Assembly (NCBI GenBank): GCA_017303555.1
Contig: JAFLCN010000003.1
Coordinates: 186,001-250,000, forward strand
Direction: 5' to 3'
Length of the DNA: 64,000 bases
DNA from: Planctomycetota bacterium
GTDB taxonomy: Bacteria; Planctomycetota; Phycisphaerae; Phycisphaerales; UBA1924
Shown: positions 55,433-64,000 of the stretch, piece by piece
Position numbering within the stretch: position 1 is the first letter of the stretch
Layout: every line of letters starts with the position of its first letter
The notes under the pieces: generated by a model
What the model saw: the letters and a program-made list of their open reading frames with translations, nothing else
What the model was told of the DNA's origin: nothing
Databases searched by the model: none
Translations under genes and position numbers: made by a program

Positions 55433-56440
55433 TTGCTGGTGGTCGTGGGGCCGTTGCTCCGCGACTCGCCGGCCGGGCAACTCATCGTGTTCCTCAATCG
55501 CCTCAACGACCTGCTCACCCGCCTCTCCGGCTACTCCGGCCTCGTGGTCGCATTCGAAATCGCGATCATCTGGGTCTGCGTCTACGCCATCGTCAAGTTC
55601 GTCCAGGGCACGCGCGCCGCCGGAGCGCTCAAGGGCCTCCTCCTGCTCGGCATCATCGTCGGCATCGCCGCTCGCGTCCTGGGCGGCGCGGAAGTCTTCC
55701 AGCGCATCGGCCTCCTCTACGACCGCCTCCTCGCATTCCTCGCCATCGGCCTCGTCGTCATCTTCCAGCCCGAACTGCGCCGCGCCCTGGTCCGCCTCGG
55801 CGAGACCCCCTTCTTCCGCTCCAGCCCCAAAGAAATCGCCCTCGTCATCGACGAGATCTGCGAGGCCTGCAAAAACCTCAGCCGCGCCCGCTTCGGCGCC
55901 ATCATCGTCATCGAACGCTCCATCGCCGTCGCCGGTGCCGTCGAGGGCGGCACGCCCATGAACGCCGAGCTTTCCGCTCGCCTTCTCCAGACCATTTTCT
56001 TCCCCGGCTCCGCCCTGCACGATCTCGCCGTCGTCATCAAGGGCAAACGCATCGCCGCCGCCGGCGTCCAGCTCCCTCTCGCCGAGCCCGACGAAATGCC
56101 CGACAAGCGCCTCGGCTCACGCCACCGTGCCGCAGTGGGGGTCAGCAAGGAATGCGATGCGCTCGTCGTCGTCGTCAGCGAGGAATCCGGCCAGATCCGC
56201 ATCGCCGAGCGCGGCCGCCTCACCCTCGTCGCCAATTCTGAAGAACTCGAGATCGAGCTGAAAAAACGCCTCCACCCCCAGGCCATCAAGCAGGCCATCG
56301 ACGACGCCGTCGCCGCGGCACAGGCCGAAGCCGCCGCCGAAGCGCCCGCGCTGAACCCGGCGAACGAGGCAACCAACGCCTTCGAGGCCATCCCGCACGA
56401 TCAGCAACAGGACGAAACCTACGGCAAAGGTGCCGCCTGA
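55433..56440 (+). CDS. cdaA: Diadenylate cyclase CdaA
   Basis: Makes c-di-AMP from two ATP at the inner membrane. About 335 residues from TTG 55433, after AAGGG; GTG 55439 is possible, and the longest frame (55370) would overlap the divergent gene. Three N-terminal membrane helices, then the DAC domain. RHRAAVG at about 230 is intact, but the other catalytic motif reads LHDLAVV (about 195-201) where LHDGAVV is normal. FGAIIVIERSI and VVVVSEESGQI also fit. The Ala/Glu-rich tail is unusual. cdaR follows by 3 nt. Confidence 0.9.
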   Translation: MLVVVGPLLRDSPAGQLIVFLNRLNDLLTRLSGYSGLVVAFEIAIIWVCVYAIVKFVQGTRAAGALKGLLLLGIIVGIAARVLGGAEVFQRIGLLYDRLLAFLAIGLVVIFQPELRRALVRLGETPFFRSSPKEIALVIDEICEACKNLSRARFGAIIVIERSIAVAGAVEGGTPMNAELSARLLQTIFFPGSALHDLAVVIKGKRIAAAGVQLPLAEPDEMPDKRLGSRHRAAVGVSKECDALVVVVSEESGQIRIAERGRLTLVANSEELEIELKKRLHPQAIKQAIDDAVAAAQAEAAAEAPALNPANEATNAFEAIPHDQQQDETYGKGAA

Positions 56441-56443
56441 CCC

Positions 56444-57442
56444 ATGATCGATCGCATCAAGACCATCTCCCTGGTTTCCATCATCACCCTGCTCGTCTGG
56501 GTCTTCGCCGAGGCCGAGAGCCTCCAGCGCCGCGACGTGCGCTTCACCCTCCAGTTCGCTTCCGATGTTCCCGCCGAACGCGCCATCCAGGTCGATGATT
56601 CCTTCCGGGGCAGCATCACCGTCGGCTTTTCGGGCAGCGCCAGCGCCTTCGTTCCCGCCGAGGAACTCGCCCGCACCAGCCCGCTCACGCTTCCCATCGG
56701 CTCGCCCGGAATCCCCGCCACGCCCGGCGAGTACGTCGTTTCGCTCCGCGATGCGCTCCGCGCCGATCCCGAGCTCCGCAAGCTCGGCCTCACCGTCGAT
56801 CGCGTCGAGCCCGCGACCGTCCGCGTCCACGTCGAGGCCATCGAGGTCCGCACCGCACGCGTCGTCGTCAGTGTCGGCGATTCCGAGCTCGAAGGTGTGC
56901 CCGAAGTCAGCCCCGCAACCGTCAAGGTGTTTCTGCCCGCCGACGCCGCGGGCGCCGCAGGTTCATCGCTCGAAGTCTTCGCCGCACTCCGCCCCGAGGA
57001 CCTCGCCCGCCTCATCCCCGGCAGGCGAGAGACCGTTCCTCAGGTCCGCCTCGAACTCCCCGCCGCGCTCAAGAACAAACGCTCCGCCCGAATCGAGCCC
57101 GCAACCGCACAGGTCACGCTCGCCGTCCGCAAACGCACCTCCTCCCTCGAACTCACCGGCGTCCCCATCCAGGTCCGCATGGCGCCAGGCGAACTCTCCC
57201 GCTGGGATGTCACAATTCCCGAACAGGATCGCTTCATCCCCAAGCTCACCGTCAGCGGGCCCGCCGAACTCATCGACCAGGTCAAGCGCGGCGAAATCAA
57301 GATCGCCGGCACCGTCAACCTCTCGTTCGAGGATCTCGAAAAAGGCATCACGCAGAAGGAAGTCGTCTTCTCCGAGTTGCCCTCACTCCTCAAGTTCGAG
57401 TCCGACACCAAGCTGGTCCGTGTCGGCATCAAAAAGCGGTGA
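56444..57442 (+). CDS. cdaR: YbbR-domain protein (CdaR-like regulator of CdaA)
   Basis: 332 residues. N-terminal membrane anchor MIDRIKTISLVSIITLLVWVFAEAESLQ is the familiar opening of the family, followed by three to four YbbR-type beta domains (for example RTARVVVSVGDSELEGVPEVSP and VTIPEQDRFIPKLTVSGPAELIDQV). It starts 3 nt after cdaA, in the same order as in Firmicutes. It should sit outside the membrane and modulate c-di-AMP synthesis. Confidence 0.88.
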   Translation: MIDRIKTISLVSIITLLVWVFAEAESLQRRDVRFTLQFASDVPAERAIQVDDSFRGSITVGFSGSASAFVPAEELARTSPLTLPIGSPGIPATPGEYVVSLRDALRADPELRKLGLTVDRVEPATVRVHVEAIEVRTARVVVSVGDSELEGVPEVSPATVKVFLPADAAGAAGSSLEVFAALRPEDLARLIPGRRETVPQVRLELPAALKNKRSARIEPATAQVTLAVRKRTSSLELTGVPIQVRMAPGELSRWDVTIPEQDRFIPKLTVSGPAELIDQVKRGEIKIAGTVNLSFEDLEKGITQKEVVFSELPSLLKFESDTKLVRVGIKKR

Positions 57443-57602
57443 ACTCGCCCCCGCACGCCGCCGCCCCAGTTGCCGAATGGATCCCATACTTCCTCCCGCG
57501 ACTCTCGGCCAGTTCCCAACAATCAAATCTTGCATTTCGCCGCCGATTTCGATACGCTTTTCCTGTGGGCCCTGAAGAGCCCGCTCCGACAGGAGGTGTC
57601 TT

Positions 57603-58622
57603 GTGAAGTCTGCAGTGTTTGCATTGGTCGTGGCATGCGCCGCGGCAAACGCTCCCGCCATCGCTCAGTCGATCTGGTCCCCCCGGATCAACCGGACGAA
57701 CGGCGTCGCCACGCTCGTGCGTTTTCACGCCGATTTGCCCAGCGCGCAATCGACGTACGGCAACATGATCGCGCCCGCAAACCACTTCGTCTCCGGCCTC
57801 GAGTACACGCCGGACGGACGCATGTGGGCAACGGTCCAGGGGCCGGCCGGTTCGCTGCAGCAGGGCCTCTATCGCGTCGATCCCGGCACCAGCGCCATCA
57901 CGCAGGTCGGGCAACCCATCGGCCTCGCGACCAACGAGCAGATCACCGATCTCTCGTGGAACCCGGTCACCCACCGGCTCACCGGTTCCGCCACAGTCGC
58001 GAACGGCGCCTTCACGACCCGCCTTCTCAACTTCAACATCGCCGACGGTTCGATCGCGTCCGCGCAGACTCTCACTTCTCCCAACGTCAAGGTCCTCCCC
58101 GTTGGAGTCACCTGCCGCGCGAATGGCGAGTATCTGTTGCTCGATCTCTTCAACAACATGGTCGCCCGCAACGACGACGCCGGCATCGTCTTCCTCGGCG
58201 ACGTGATCAGCTTCACCGCCGGCTACAACCAGGGCTTCGGTACCGATTTCACTACCGGCACGGTGTGGTACACGTCCTTCCGCATCACCAACGCCCTGCA
58301 GGGCGCGGGCGTCGCGGAACTCCGCATCATCGACACGACCACCGGCGCCGACACCCTCGTCGGCTCCCTCGGCGGCAACACCTTCCTCTTCACCGACGCC
58401 GCCGTCGAGCCGGATGTGAATCACTGCCCCGCCGACGTCACTTCCGACAGCCAGGTTGATGACGCCGATTTCGTCTCTTTCGCGTCTCAGTACGACGCCC
58501 TCGAGTGCGGCACACCTTCCATGACCGGAGGCTGCTCCGCCGACTTCAACTTCGACGGCGCCGTGGACGATGCCGATTTCGTCCTCTTCGCTATCGCCTA
58601 CGACGTCCTTGTCTGCCCCTGA
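57603..58622 (+). CDS. Secreted protein with C-terminal GC-type dockerin pair (third)
   Basis: 339 residues from GTG 57603, preceded by a strong GACAGGAGGTGTCTT. Signal peptide MKSAVFALVVACAAANAPAIA|QS. The body (residues 25-265) looks like a beta-propeller-like domain (GLEYTPDGRMWATVQG, GTDFTTGTVWYTSFRI); no family was named. The end holds CPADVTSDSQVDDADFVSFASQYD and CSADFNFDGAVDDADFVLFAIAYD, closing in VCP. A terminator follows. The gene is cut off from cdaR by 160 nt, including its own promoter region. Confidence 0.85.
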   Translation: MKSAVFALVVACAAANAPAIAQSIWSPRINRTNGVATLVRFHADLPSAQSTYGNMIAPANHFVSGLEYTPDGRMWATVQGPAGSLQQGLYRVDPGTSAITQVGQPIGLATNEQITDLSWNPVTHRLTGSATVANGAFTTRLLNFNIADGSIASAQTLTSPNVKVLPVGVTCRANGEYLLLDLFNNMVARNDDAGIVFLGDVISFTAGYNQGFGTDFTTGTVWYTSFRITNALQGAGVAELRIIDTTTGADTLVGSLGGNTFLFTDAAVEPDVNHCPADVTSDSQVDDADFVSFASQYDALECGTPSMTGGCSADFNFDGAVDDADFVLFAIAYDVLVCP

Positions 58623-58646
58623 TCGAAACCTTTGTGTGATTCTCAT

Positions 58647-58680
58647 GCCCCGGGCTTCGCAGGCCCGGGGCTTTCTTTTT
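58647..58680 (+). terminator. Rho-independent terminator after the dockerin gene
   Basis: A perfect 9-bp stem GCCCCGGGC/GCCCGGGGC with a TTCGCAG loop, followed by TTTCTTTTT. It lies 25 nt after the stop of the secreted-protein gene and 190 nt before atpA. Confidence 0.92.
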
Positions 58681-58871
58681 GGAGTCGGGGAAACCCGCCC
58701 GCCGCCTCGGCTTTGATCGCGACAGAGTGCAAGTCCGGCATTTGGAAGGGGTTGCGGTTCGCAGTTGATCGGACAAAAAGGATGACCTCGAAGGGTCGAT
58801 CACCTATCGTTGCAGCCCATCCGGGAGCCCCAGACGGGCTTGTCTCGGGTGCGGGCAAAAAGGACCCCGCC

Positions 58872-60431
58872 GTGAAGATCAAGACCGACGAGATCGCCAG
58901 CGTTATTCGTCAGGAAATCCAGCAGTTCGCCACGCAGCTCGAAGTGTCCGAAGTCGGACGCGTGATCGAGATCGGCGACGGCATCGCCCGCATCTACGGC
59001 CTCTCGAACGCGATGGCCGGCGAGCTCCTCGAGTTCCAGTCCGAAGGCGGCGCGGTCATGGGTCAGGTCTTCAACCTCGAAGAAGACACCGTCGGCGCGG
59101 TCGTGTACGGCGACTACAAGAAGATCAAAGAAGGCGACACGGTCAAGGCGACCGGCCGCCTGCTCGAAGTGCCCGTCGGCGAGGCCTTGCTTGGCCGCGT
59201 CGTCGATCCCCTCGGCCGCCCGATCGACGGCATGGGCCCGATCAACACCACCGAGTTCCGCAAGGTCGACATCATCGCCCCCGGCATCGCCGAGCGTCAG
59301 CCCGTCACCGAGCCCGTGCAGACCGGCATCAAGTCGATCGACTCGATGATCCCGATCGGCAAGGGCCAGCGCGAACTCATCATCGGCGACCGCCAGACCG
59401 GCAAGACCGCCGTCGCGCTCGACACCATCATCAACCAGAAGCAGTACTGGGGCACCAAAGACGCCGTCGTCTGCATCTACGTCGCCGTCGGCCAGAAGGA
59501 ATCGACCGTCGCGGCCGTCGTCGAAACGCTCCGCAAGAACGGCGCGATGGACTACACCATCGTCGTCAGCGCCGGTGCATCCGATCCGGCCCCGATGCAG
59601 TACATCGCGCCCTACACCGGCTGCGCGATGGGCGAGTACTTCATGTGGCAGGGCAAGAATCCTTCTGGAAACAAGCCCAAGCACGCCCTCTGCATCTACG
59701 ACGACTTGTCGAAGCAGGCCGTTGCCTATCGCCAGCTCTCGCTGCTCCTCCGTCGTCCGCCCGGCCGCGAGGCGTATCCCGGCGACGTGTTCTATCTCCA
59801 CTCCCGCCTGCTCGAGCGCGCGACCAAGCTCTCCGATGAAAACGGCGCTGGCTCGCTCACCGCTCTCCCGATCATCGAAACCCAGGAAGGCGACGTCTCG
59901 GCGTACATCCCGACCAACGTGATCTCGATCACCGACGGCCAGATCTACCTCGAGCCCGAACTCTTCTTCTCCGGCGTCCGCCCCGCCGTCAACGTCGGCA
60001 TCTCGGTCAGCCGCGTGGGTGGTAACGCCCAGGTCAAGGGCATGAAGAAGATCTCCGGTTCGCTCCGCCTCGATCTCGCGGCAGCCCGCGAACTCGAAGC
60101 CTTCGCCCAGCTCGGCACCGAACTGGATAAGGCGACCCAGCGCCAGCTCGACCGCGGCCGCCGCTTCGTCGAACTGCTCAAGCAGGGCCAGTACACCCCG
60201 TTCCACATCACCGACCAGATCATCTCGATCTTCGCCGGCACCAAGGGCATCCTCGACGACGTGCCGGTCACCGCCGTCCGCCAGTTCGAGCAGGGCCTGA
60301 TCGAATACATGAACACGCTCGGCAAGCCGGTGCGCGAAGAACTCGACCAGAAGAAAGCCCTCGACGCCGGCCTCGAAAAGAAGCTCGAAGACGCGATCAA
60401 GGCGTTCAAGAGCACGTTTAGGGCGAAGTAA
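58872..60431 (+). CDS. atpA: ATP synthase F1 subunit alpha
   Basis: 519 residues from GTG 58872, after AAAAAGGA at 7 nt spacing; this gives the normal [16 protein letters not shown] opening, while the longer frame (ATG 58782) adds unrelated residues. GDRQTGKT (P-loop), [25 protein letters not shown], and [17 protein letters not shown] are standard for the subunit. Neither atpH (delta) nor atpG (gamma) is adjacent, unlike the usual atp operon; a dockerin gene precedes and a terminator follows. The opposite-strand frame 58800-60491 is a shadow. Confidence 0.97.
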   Translation: MKIKTDEIASVIRQEIQQFATQLEVSEVGRVIEIGDGIARIYGLSNAMAGELLEFQSEGGAVMGQVFNLEEDTVGAVVYGDYKKIKEGDTVKATGRLLEVPVGEALLGRVVDPLGRPIDGMGPINTTEFRKVDIIAPGIAERQPVTEPVQTGIKSIDSMIPIGKGQRELIIGDRQTGKTAVALDTIINQKQYWGTKDAVVCIYVAVGQKESTVAAVVETLRKNGAMDYTIVVSAGASDPAPMQYIAPYTGCAMGEYFMWQGKNPSGNKPKHALCIYDDLSKQAVAYRQLSLLLRRPPGREAYPGDVFYLHSRLLERATKLSDENGAGSLTALPIIETQEGDVSAYIPTNVISITDGQIYLEPELFFSGVRPAVNVGISVSRVGGNAQVKGMKKISGSLRLDLAAARELEAFAQLGTELDKATQRQLDRGRRFVELLKQGQYTPFHITDQIISIFAGTKGILDDVPVTAVRQFEQGLIEYMNTLGKPVREELDQKKALDAGLEKKLEDAIKAFKSTFRAK

Positions 60432-60500
60432 GCCTGAAGGCAATCTTCTGCGAAGCACTTCCCCGAGGGAAGCTTCCTTAACTACATTCACGTTCGCACC

Positions 60501-60525
60501 AACGGAGCCTTTGGGCTCCGTTTTT
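60501..60525 (+). terminator. Terminator after atpA
   Basis: Stem AACGGAGCC/GGCTCCGTT with a TTTG loop, followed by more T (60522-60525). It lies 70 nt after the atpA stop and 70 nt before the convergent PIN-domain gene. Confidence 0.88.
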
Positions 60526-60595
60526 GTTGCGCTGCCGCCTGATGTGCTTTATTCACCAACGCAAATCACCAGACGGCGGGTGATTCACGCAGAGC

Positions 60596-61153
60596 TTACG
60601 AAGGAATGCTCGCCGAATTCGGCGTCGTCCAGTTCTGTATCAGCAATGGCATCTTCAGTCCCAACGCAACTTCGCGGATGCGCGTCATGCGGTCGTTGGT
60701 CACAAGCACCATTGCATGCGCCATTGCCTGTGCGGCAATCCACAGGTCGTTCTCTTGGATGCCCAGGTCTTTGGCCGTCGCGGGATCGACCAACTGTTCG
60801 GGGAGCAGCTTGGGCTTGCGGTTGTCGCCCGGCGCGTACTTATTGAAAAGTTGCGCCCGTAACTCCCCATAAGCGGCAGCAGCGTCGGACGAAACCTCGA
60901 AGGGCTCCGGCAGTTCTTCCCTCACGAACTTCATGTACGCCGTCTGCGCGGCCGGATTGGGAGCCAGCGCGACTCTGTGCCCGAACTCGATCTCGCCGAG
61001 CGTGACAACGGACACGAGCAGTCGGGGCTTGACTACCAGAGGAACAGCCAACGTGCGAAGAGCAGCGACATTCGCTGTTACGGCGGCGTGCTGCGAGCAC
61101 ACGCTGTCGTGCCAATACCGGATCGTCTGGGTATCGAGGAGGAAGTCACGCAC
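60596..61153 (-). CDS. PIN-domain protein (VapC-like), third gene of methylase cassette
   Basis: 185 residues from GTG 61153; the longer frame (61201) would run deep into the gene before. PIN nuclease pattern: DFLLDTQTIRYWHDS (first acidic residue), SVVTLGEIEFG (second), ENDLWIAAQAMAHAMVLVTND (last acidic cluster). It overlaps the stop of the second PIN gene by 8 nt. There is no antitoxin-like gene at its side, so it is not a classical VapBC pair. Convergent with atpA. Confidence 0.85.
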   Translation of the reverse strand: MRDFLLDTQTIRYWHDSVCSQHAAVTANVAALRTLAVPLVVKPRLLVSVVTLGEIEFGHRVALAPNPAAQTAYMKFVREELPEPFEVSSDAAAAYGELRAQLFNKYAPGDNRKPKLLPEQLVDPATAKDLGIQENDLWIAAQAMAHAMVLVTNDRMTRIREVALGLKMPLLIQNWTTPNSASIPS

Positions 61154-61625
61154 CCGGCTTTTCCTCCGGAACAAGGATGTTGTGCCAGTCGCGTGCTTCA
61201 ACGCCGTAGCGGCGGAAATGCTTCTGGTTGCTTGTCACCACGATGGCAGGTTCTTCCTTCGCCTGAGCGGCTATGAGAATGTCCCAATCGACGTCGCGAT
61301 CGCTTGCGGTCGGGATCCCGTTGCGTCGGGCGTCCGCCCACATGCTTGCGGCATCATGGAGGTTCCGTGCCGAAATCTGCTGCACCTCCCACAGCTGGCA
61401 CAACTCGTCGAGTTGGGCGAGCGACTGGCGGGCGTCGCTGCTTCGATCCAGCGTGTACATGTAGCCACGACGCAGTTCATAGTCCGCCACTGCCGAAATG
61501 ACGAACTCCACATCGCCGCCGGCCCGTCCGTGGTTGAGCCAGCCACGGTACCACTCGCGCACATCCGCATGGCTGCTTGGGTGGCAGAGCCGCAGCAGCA
61601 TGTTGGTATCGAGCAGAAGTCGCAT
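61146..61625 (-). CDS. PIN-domain protein, second gene of methylase cassette
   Basis: 159 residues. MRLLLDTNMLLRL opens the fold; SAVADYELRRGYM holds the second acidic residue, and SDRDVDWDILIAAQAKEEPAIVVTSNQKHFRRYGVEARDW the rest. It starts inside the methylase stop (TAATG), so it is translated in step with it. Sequence similarity to the other PIN protein is limited to the motifs. No antitoxin is seen. Confidence 0.87.
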   Translation of the reverse strand: MRLLLDTNMLLRLCHPSSHADVREWYRGWLNHGRAGGDVEFVISAVADYELRRGYMYTLDRSSDARQSLAQLDELCQLWEVQQISARNLHDAASMWADARRNGIPTASDRDVDWDILIAAQAKEEPAIVVTSNQKHFRRYGVEARDWHNILVPEEKPGA

Positions 61626-64000
61626 TACGATTCCGGAAGGTGCCGTGGTGCCGTGTCACGCAATGCCTTCTCGATCTGCGGAGAAACCCGCGCGTCGAAG
61701 TCAGCGTTGTCGTGCGTCCACTTGTCGAGCAGCGCCAACGCACGCCCGAACTTCTCCGGTCGGCCTTGGTCCACGCCGAATGCCTCCGTGGCCGCGCGCA
61801 GGGCCTCGGTTCCCGCCGACGAAGCATCCGGCTTCATGCGAGCCGCGACCTGATCGACTGTCGAGCCGCGATAGCCCGCCGAGATATACTTGTGTAGCGG
61901 CACGAGGGATTTGAAGTTGGGGGGGTAGTAGTCGCCGAAGGTGCAGCCGATGCCCCGGCGCTCCTTTCCGCAGAAGTAGTCAAACAGTTGCCGCTCCAAT
62001 TTCGCAGGGAGAGAGTACAGACGCATCGTCTCGGCGTCGAGGACGAGCAGCGCTTCGCGAACTTGTGCATCGGTTGGCCCCGTTGCGACCGACGCCGGTG
62101 CCTCAAAGAGGGGTGCCGAGTGTTTCTTATTCGAGGCTGCAGCGTGGGTGCTCGCTGCCCGACTCGATGCCAATCTCATGTACTGCTCTGCTGCGGACTC
62201 GAGTCGGCCCAATTCACGCAGGAGGTTGGCTCGCGGCAACGGGAGGTCTGCCAATAACGTTTCGCTGTTGTCTCGCTTCATCGTGTCGCAAGCGACGAAG
62301 GCGTTGGCGACCGGGGAGTTCAACAACGCCCACAGGGCCAGCGGTGATATTCCTGTAAGTGTCGGGCGAATGCAGAGGAGATTGTTCTTCAGCGCGTGAC
62401 CCTCTAAGTCCAGCATGGCTTTCAGCCGCCAAGGGTTGCGTTTGATTCGTGTACGGTTGAGCACGATCTGCGGTTGTCCGGTGCGAGCTCCGCTTCGCCA
62501 GGGCGATATGGGTGTTCGCGAGGGACTCAGCCAAATCGCTTTCGGCACGCCCCAGATGTCGATGTGTGTGTGGCCGTCGATGAATGCCCGCACCGCATCG
62601 GCGGTCTGTCGGTTGCCGAGGCGCCGCGCCTCGTCGATCAAGTCCTTTTTCGCGAAAGAGAAGCCTTGGCCCACATCCGCCACGCTCGACAGCCGCGGGT
62701 TCGTGCGCAAGGCCGCCCACACGTCGGGTAAGTCCGGCGATCGCATCACCTTGTCGGCCGACGCCTGGAACTCGGTGACCGGTACATCGGCCTCTGAGTC
62801 TGGCATGTAGCTCGATTTGAACCGCGACACTCCGTCTTCCCGGACGCGGCGATACTTCACAGTGGAACAAGGGGTTTCGCCCACTTTCCGACGGCGTCCG
62901 ATGATGACCACCGACTCCGGCTCGCCCTCCTCAAAGACTTTGTCCGCGAACAGGCAGACCTCGCGAAAATCGAAGTCTCGCAATAACACCTCTCGCGTCG
63001 CCCTCGCGTCGGTGCTGTGCAGTACGCTCTGCGGTACAACAACGGCGAAGACCGCCGCATCGGACAAGTTCTTGATCGTCCGGTGCAAGACCTCCACAGC
63101 CTTGCCATGTTGTGTAGGCCGGTGCGCAGCGTCGTATCTATCCAGGTCCTTCTTGTTGAACTCCTCGTACGGCGGATTGCTCAGCAGAATCCGGCACCGC
63201 TTTGCCTCACGCATCAGCACATCCGACGCGAACATGTCGCCGCTCTGTAAATCCCAGCCGTTGGGATTGGGAATGTCTGCCAGAGTGAGCGAGAGCCGGG
63301 CGATCTCGCGGGCGAAGTCGTCGATCTCTACTCCGTGGATGTGGTCCTTCAGGTAGGCGTGGACGTCGTTGTCGTCCTTGTCGTGCATCTCCATGCGGAG
63401 CAGCCGCACCATCGACAGGAGGAACGGCGCGTGCCCGCAGGCTGGTTCAAAGACGTGGCGTTCATCTTCGGGAATGGCCCGCACCCAGTCGTACAACTGC
63501 CAGACCATGTAGTCCACGAGCCATGGCGGCGTGGCGTGGATGCCGAGCTTTTTGCGCAGTTCCTTGGTCACGAGCGTGTGCTCGTAGACGTATGCCAGCG
63601 ATTCGGGAGAGACGACCGCGAAGTTGAGCGGTCCGTTCAAGATGGCTGCCGCCGGGCGAAGATCGGAATAGCCGAATGACGGGCGTGGCTCAATCTCTCC
63701 CGTCGTGTCGTAGTGCTGCGTGATTGCTTCTAGCAAGTCGCGCGGACTGTTCAGGTTCAGCGAGCTGAACCCCGGCACCCATTTGTCTTTGAGGATCTTT
63801 GCTGCGAGCATCCTGAACACGGACGTGAACACTTCACGGACTACTTTGGGCGGAGGCGACCGGCGGCCCATTGCCTTGAGCGTCGCCTCGATCATGGACT
63901 CGACTGTGTTGTGAAGTTTTTCTCCCGCTTCCTGGCGTCGCATTGGCAACAGCCCGACATCCACAAAGTCGAGTTGCTTTACCGGGTTGAATCGTGCCAG
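61625..64000 (-). CDS. N6-adenine DNA methyltransferase (5' end outside window)
   Basis: At least 791 residues; the frame is open to the window end, and the codons beyond 63964 read naturally (LARFNPVKQLDF), so the gene is cut. SAM motif I FEPACGHAPFLLSMVRLL, motif II GVEIDDFAREIARLSLTLADI and catalytic motif IV ILLSNPPYEEFN mark a gamma-class adenine methylase. A region with target-recognition character (about the last 350 residues: PQIVLNRTRIKRNPWR, LLCIRPTLTGISPLALWALLNSP) follows. It is not an obvious type IIG enzyme, as no nuclease motif is seen in the visible part. First visible gene of the cassette with two PIN proteins. Confidence 0.88.
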   Translation of the reverse strand: MARFNPVKQLDFVDVGLLPMRRQEAGEKLHNTVESMIEATLKAMGRRSPPPKVVREVFTSVFRMLAAKILKDKWVPGFSSLNLNSPRDLLEAITQHYDTTGEIEPRPSFGYSDLRPAAAILNGPLNFAVVSPESLAYVYEHTLVTKELRKKLGIHATPPWLVDYMVWQLYDWVRAIPEDERHVFEPACGHAPFLLSMVRLLRMEMHDKDDNDVHAYLKDHIHGVEIDDFAREIARLSLTLADIPNPNGWDLQSGDMFASDVLMREAKRCRILLSNPPYEEFNKKDLDRYDAAHRPTQHGKAVEVLHRTIKNLSDAAVFAVVVPQSVLHSTDARATREVLLRDFDFREVCLFADKVFEEGEPESVVIIGRRRKVGETPCSTVKYRRVREDGVSRFKSSYMPDSEADVPVTEFQASADKVMRSPDLPDVWAALRTNPRLSSVADVGQGFSFAKKDLIDEARRLGNRQTADAVRAFIDGHTHIDIWGVPKAIWLSPSRTPISPWRSGARTGQPQIVLNRTRIKRNPWRLKAMLDLEGHALKNNLLCIRPTLTGISPLALWALLNSPVANAFVACDTMKRDNSETLLADLPLPRANLLRELGRLESAAEQYMRLASSRAASTHAAASNKKHSAPLFEAPASVATGPTDAQVREALLVLDAETMRLYSLPAKLERQLFDYFCGKERRGIGCTFGDYYPPNFKSLVPLHKYISAGYRGSTVDQVAARMKPDASSAGTEALRAATEAFGVDQGRPEKFGRALALLDKWTHDNADFDARVSPQIEKALRDTAPRHLPES

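Noticed and set aside
58800..60491. 563-codon minus-strand frame
   Set aside because: Antisense of atpA; Asp/Gly/Val-rich shadow text.

Overview
The window reads as a chromosomal segment of a GC-rich planctomycete, most likely of the Phycisphaerae lineage. The grounds are three secreted proteins that end in a duplicated GC-type dockerin and a terminal Cys-Pro, a Ser/Thr kinase fused to a TPR-like sensor, an enlarged SecE, dispersed translation and ATP-synthase genes, and short palindromic repeats of a kind often seen in planctomycete genomes. Family assignments come from recognised motifs, not database searches. Sites and palindromes were found by reading the bases.

Layout. 1-2.1 kb: end of tuf, rpmG, tRNA-Trp and secE, closed by a terminator. 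2.1-10 kb: pgeF, a protein kinase, a dockerin protein, a Fic enzyme with two upstream dyads, an L-threonine dehydrogenase-like enzyme without its structural zinc cysteines, and a Phd/RelE toxin-antitoxin pair with a readable promoter/operator. 10-19 kb: a type II secretion operon (F, G, three further pseudopilin-like genes, a C-like gene, L, M, and a TPR lipoprotein). 19-25 kb: two glycosyltransferases, tRNA-Ala(GGC), a DUF4230 protein and an unknown membrane protein behind a seven-copy 8-bp tandem repeat. 25-30 kb: a minus-strand operon for the first half of alpha-aminoadipate lysine synthesis (homoaconitase, homoisocitrate dehydrogenase, homocitrate synthase). It is preceded by what looks like a complete lysine attenuator: a 23-codon leader with five AAA Lys codons and mutually exclusive hairpins. 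30-42 kb: ppc flanked by palindromic repeats, fbaB, an unexplained 557-bp gap, a zinc-finger protein, an ABC exporter, an NDUFA9-like protein, RNase R and an RsbU-like phosphatase. 42-53 kb: two YkgJ-type cysteine-cluster proteins around a secreted M64 peptidase, an orphan ABC ATPase, serA, uppP, a SpoU methylase, a DevB/DevC-like exporter with a (CT)22 tract, and two glycosyltransferases. 53-60.5 kb: a zinc-ribbon membrane protein, mutY behind an Nfu-N gene, cdaA-cdaR, a third dockerin protein, and atpA standing alone. 60.5-64 kb: a tightly overlapping set of a DNA adenine methylase (cut by the window end) and two PIN-domain proteins. This is the most accessory-looking part of the window.

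How the genes fit together. The secretion operon could supply an export route for the dockerin proteins, but nothing in the sequence proves that link. The aminoadipate operon makes 2-oxoadipate and appears to sense charged lysyl-tRNA through its leader. cdaA/cdaR form a cyclic-di-AMP module. The methylase-PIN-PIN set could be a defence or restriction-like cassette. The strongest candidates for something new are the lysine attenuator in front of a fungal-like fused homoaconitase and the methylase-PIN-PIN cassette.
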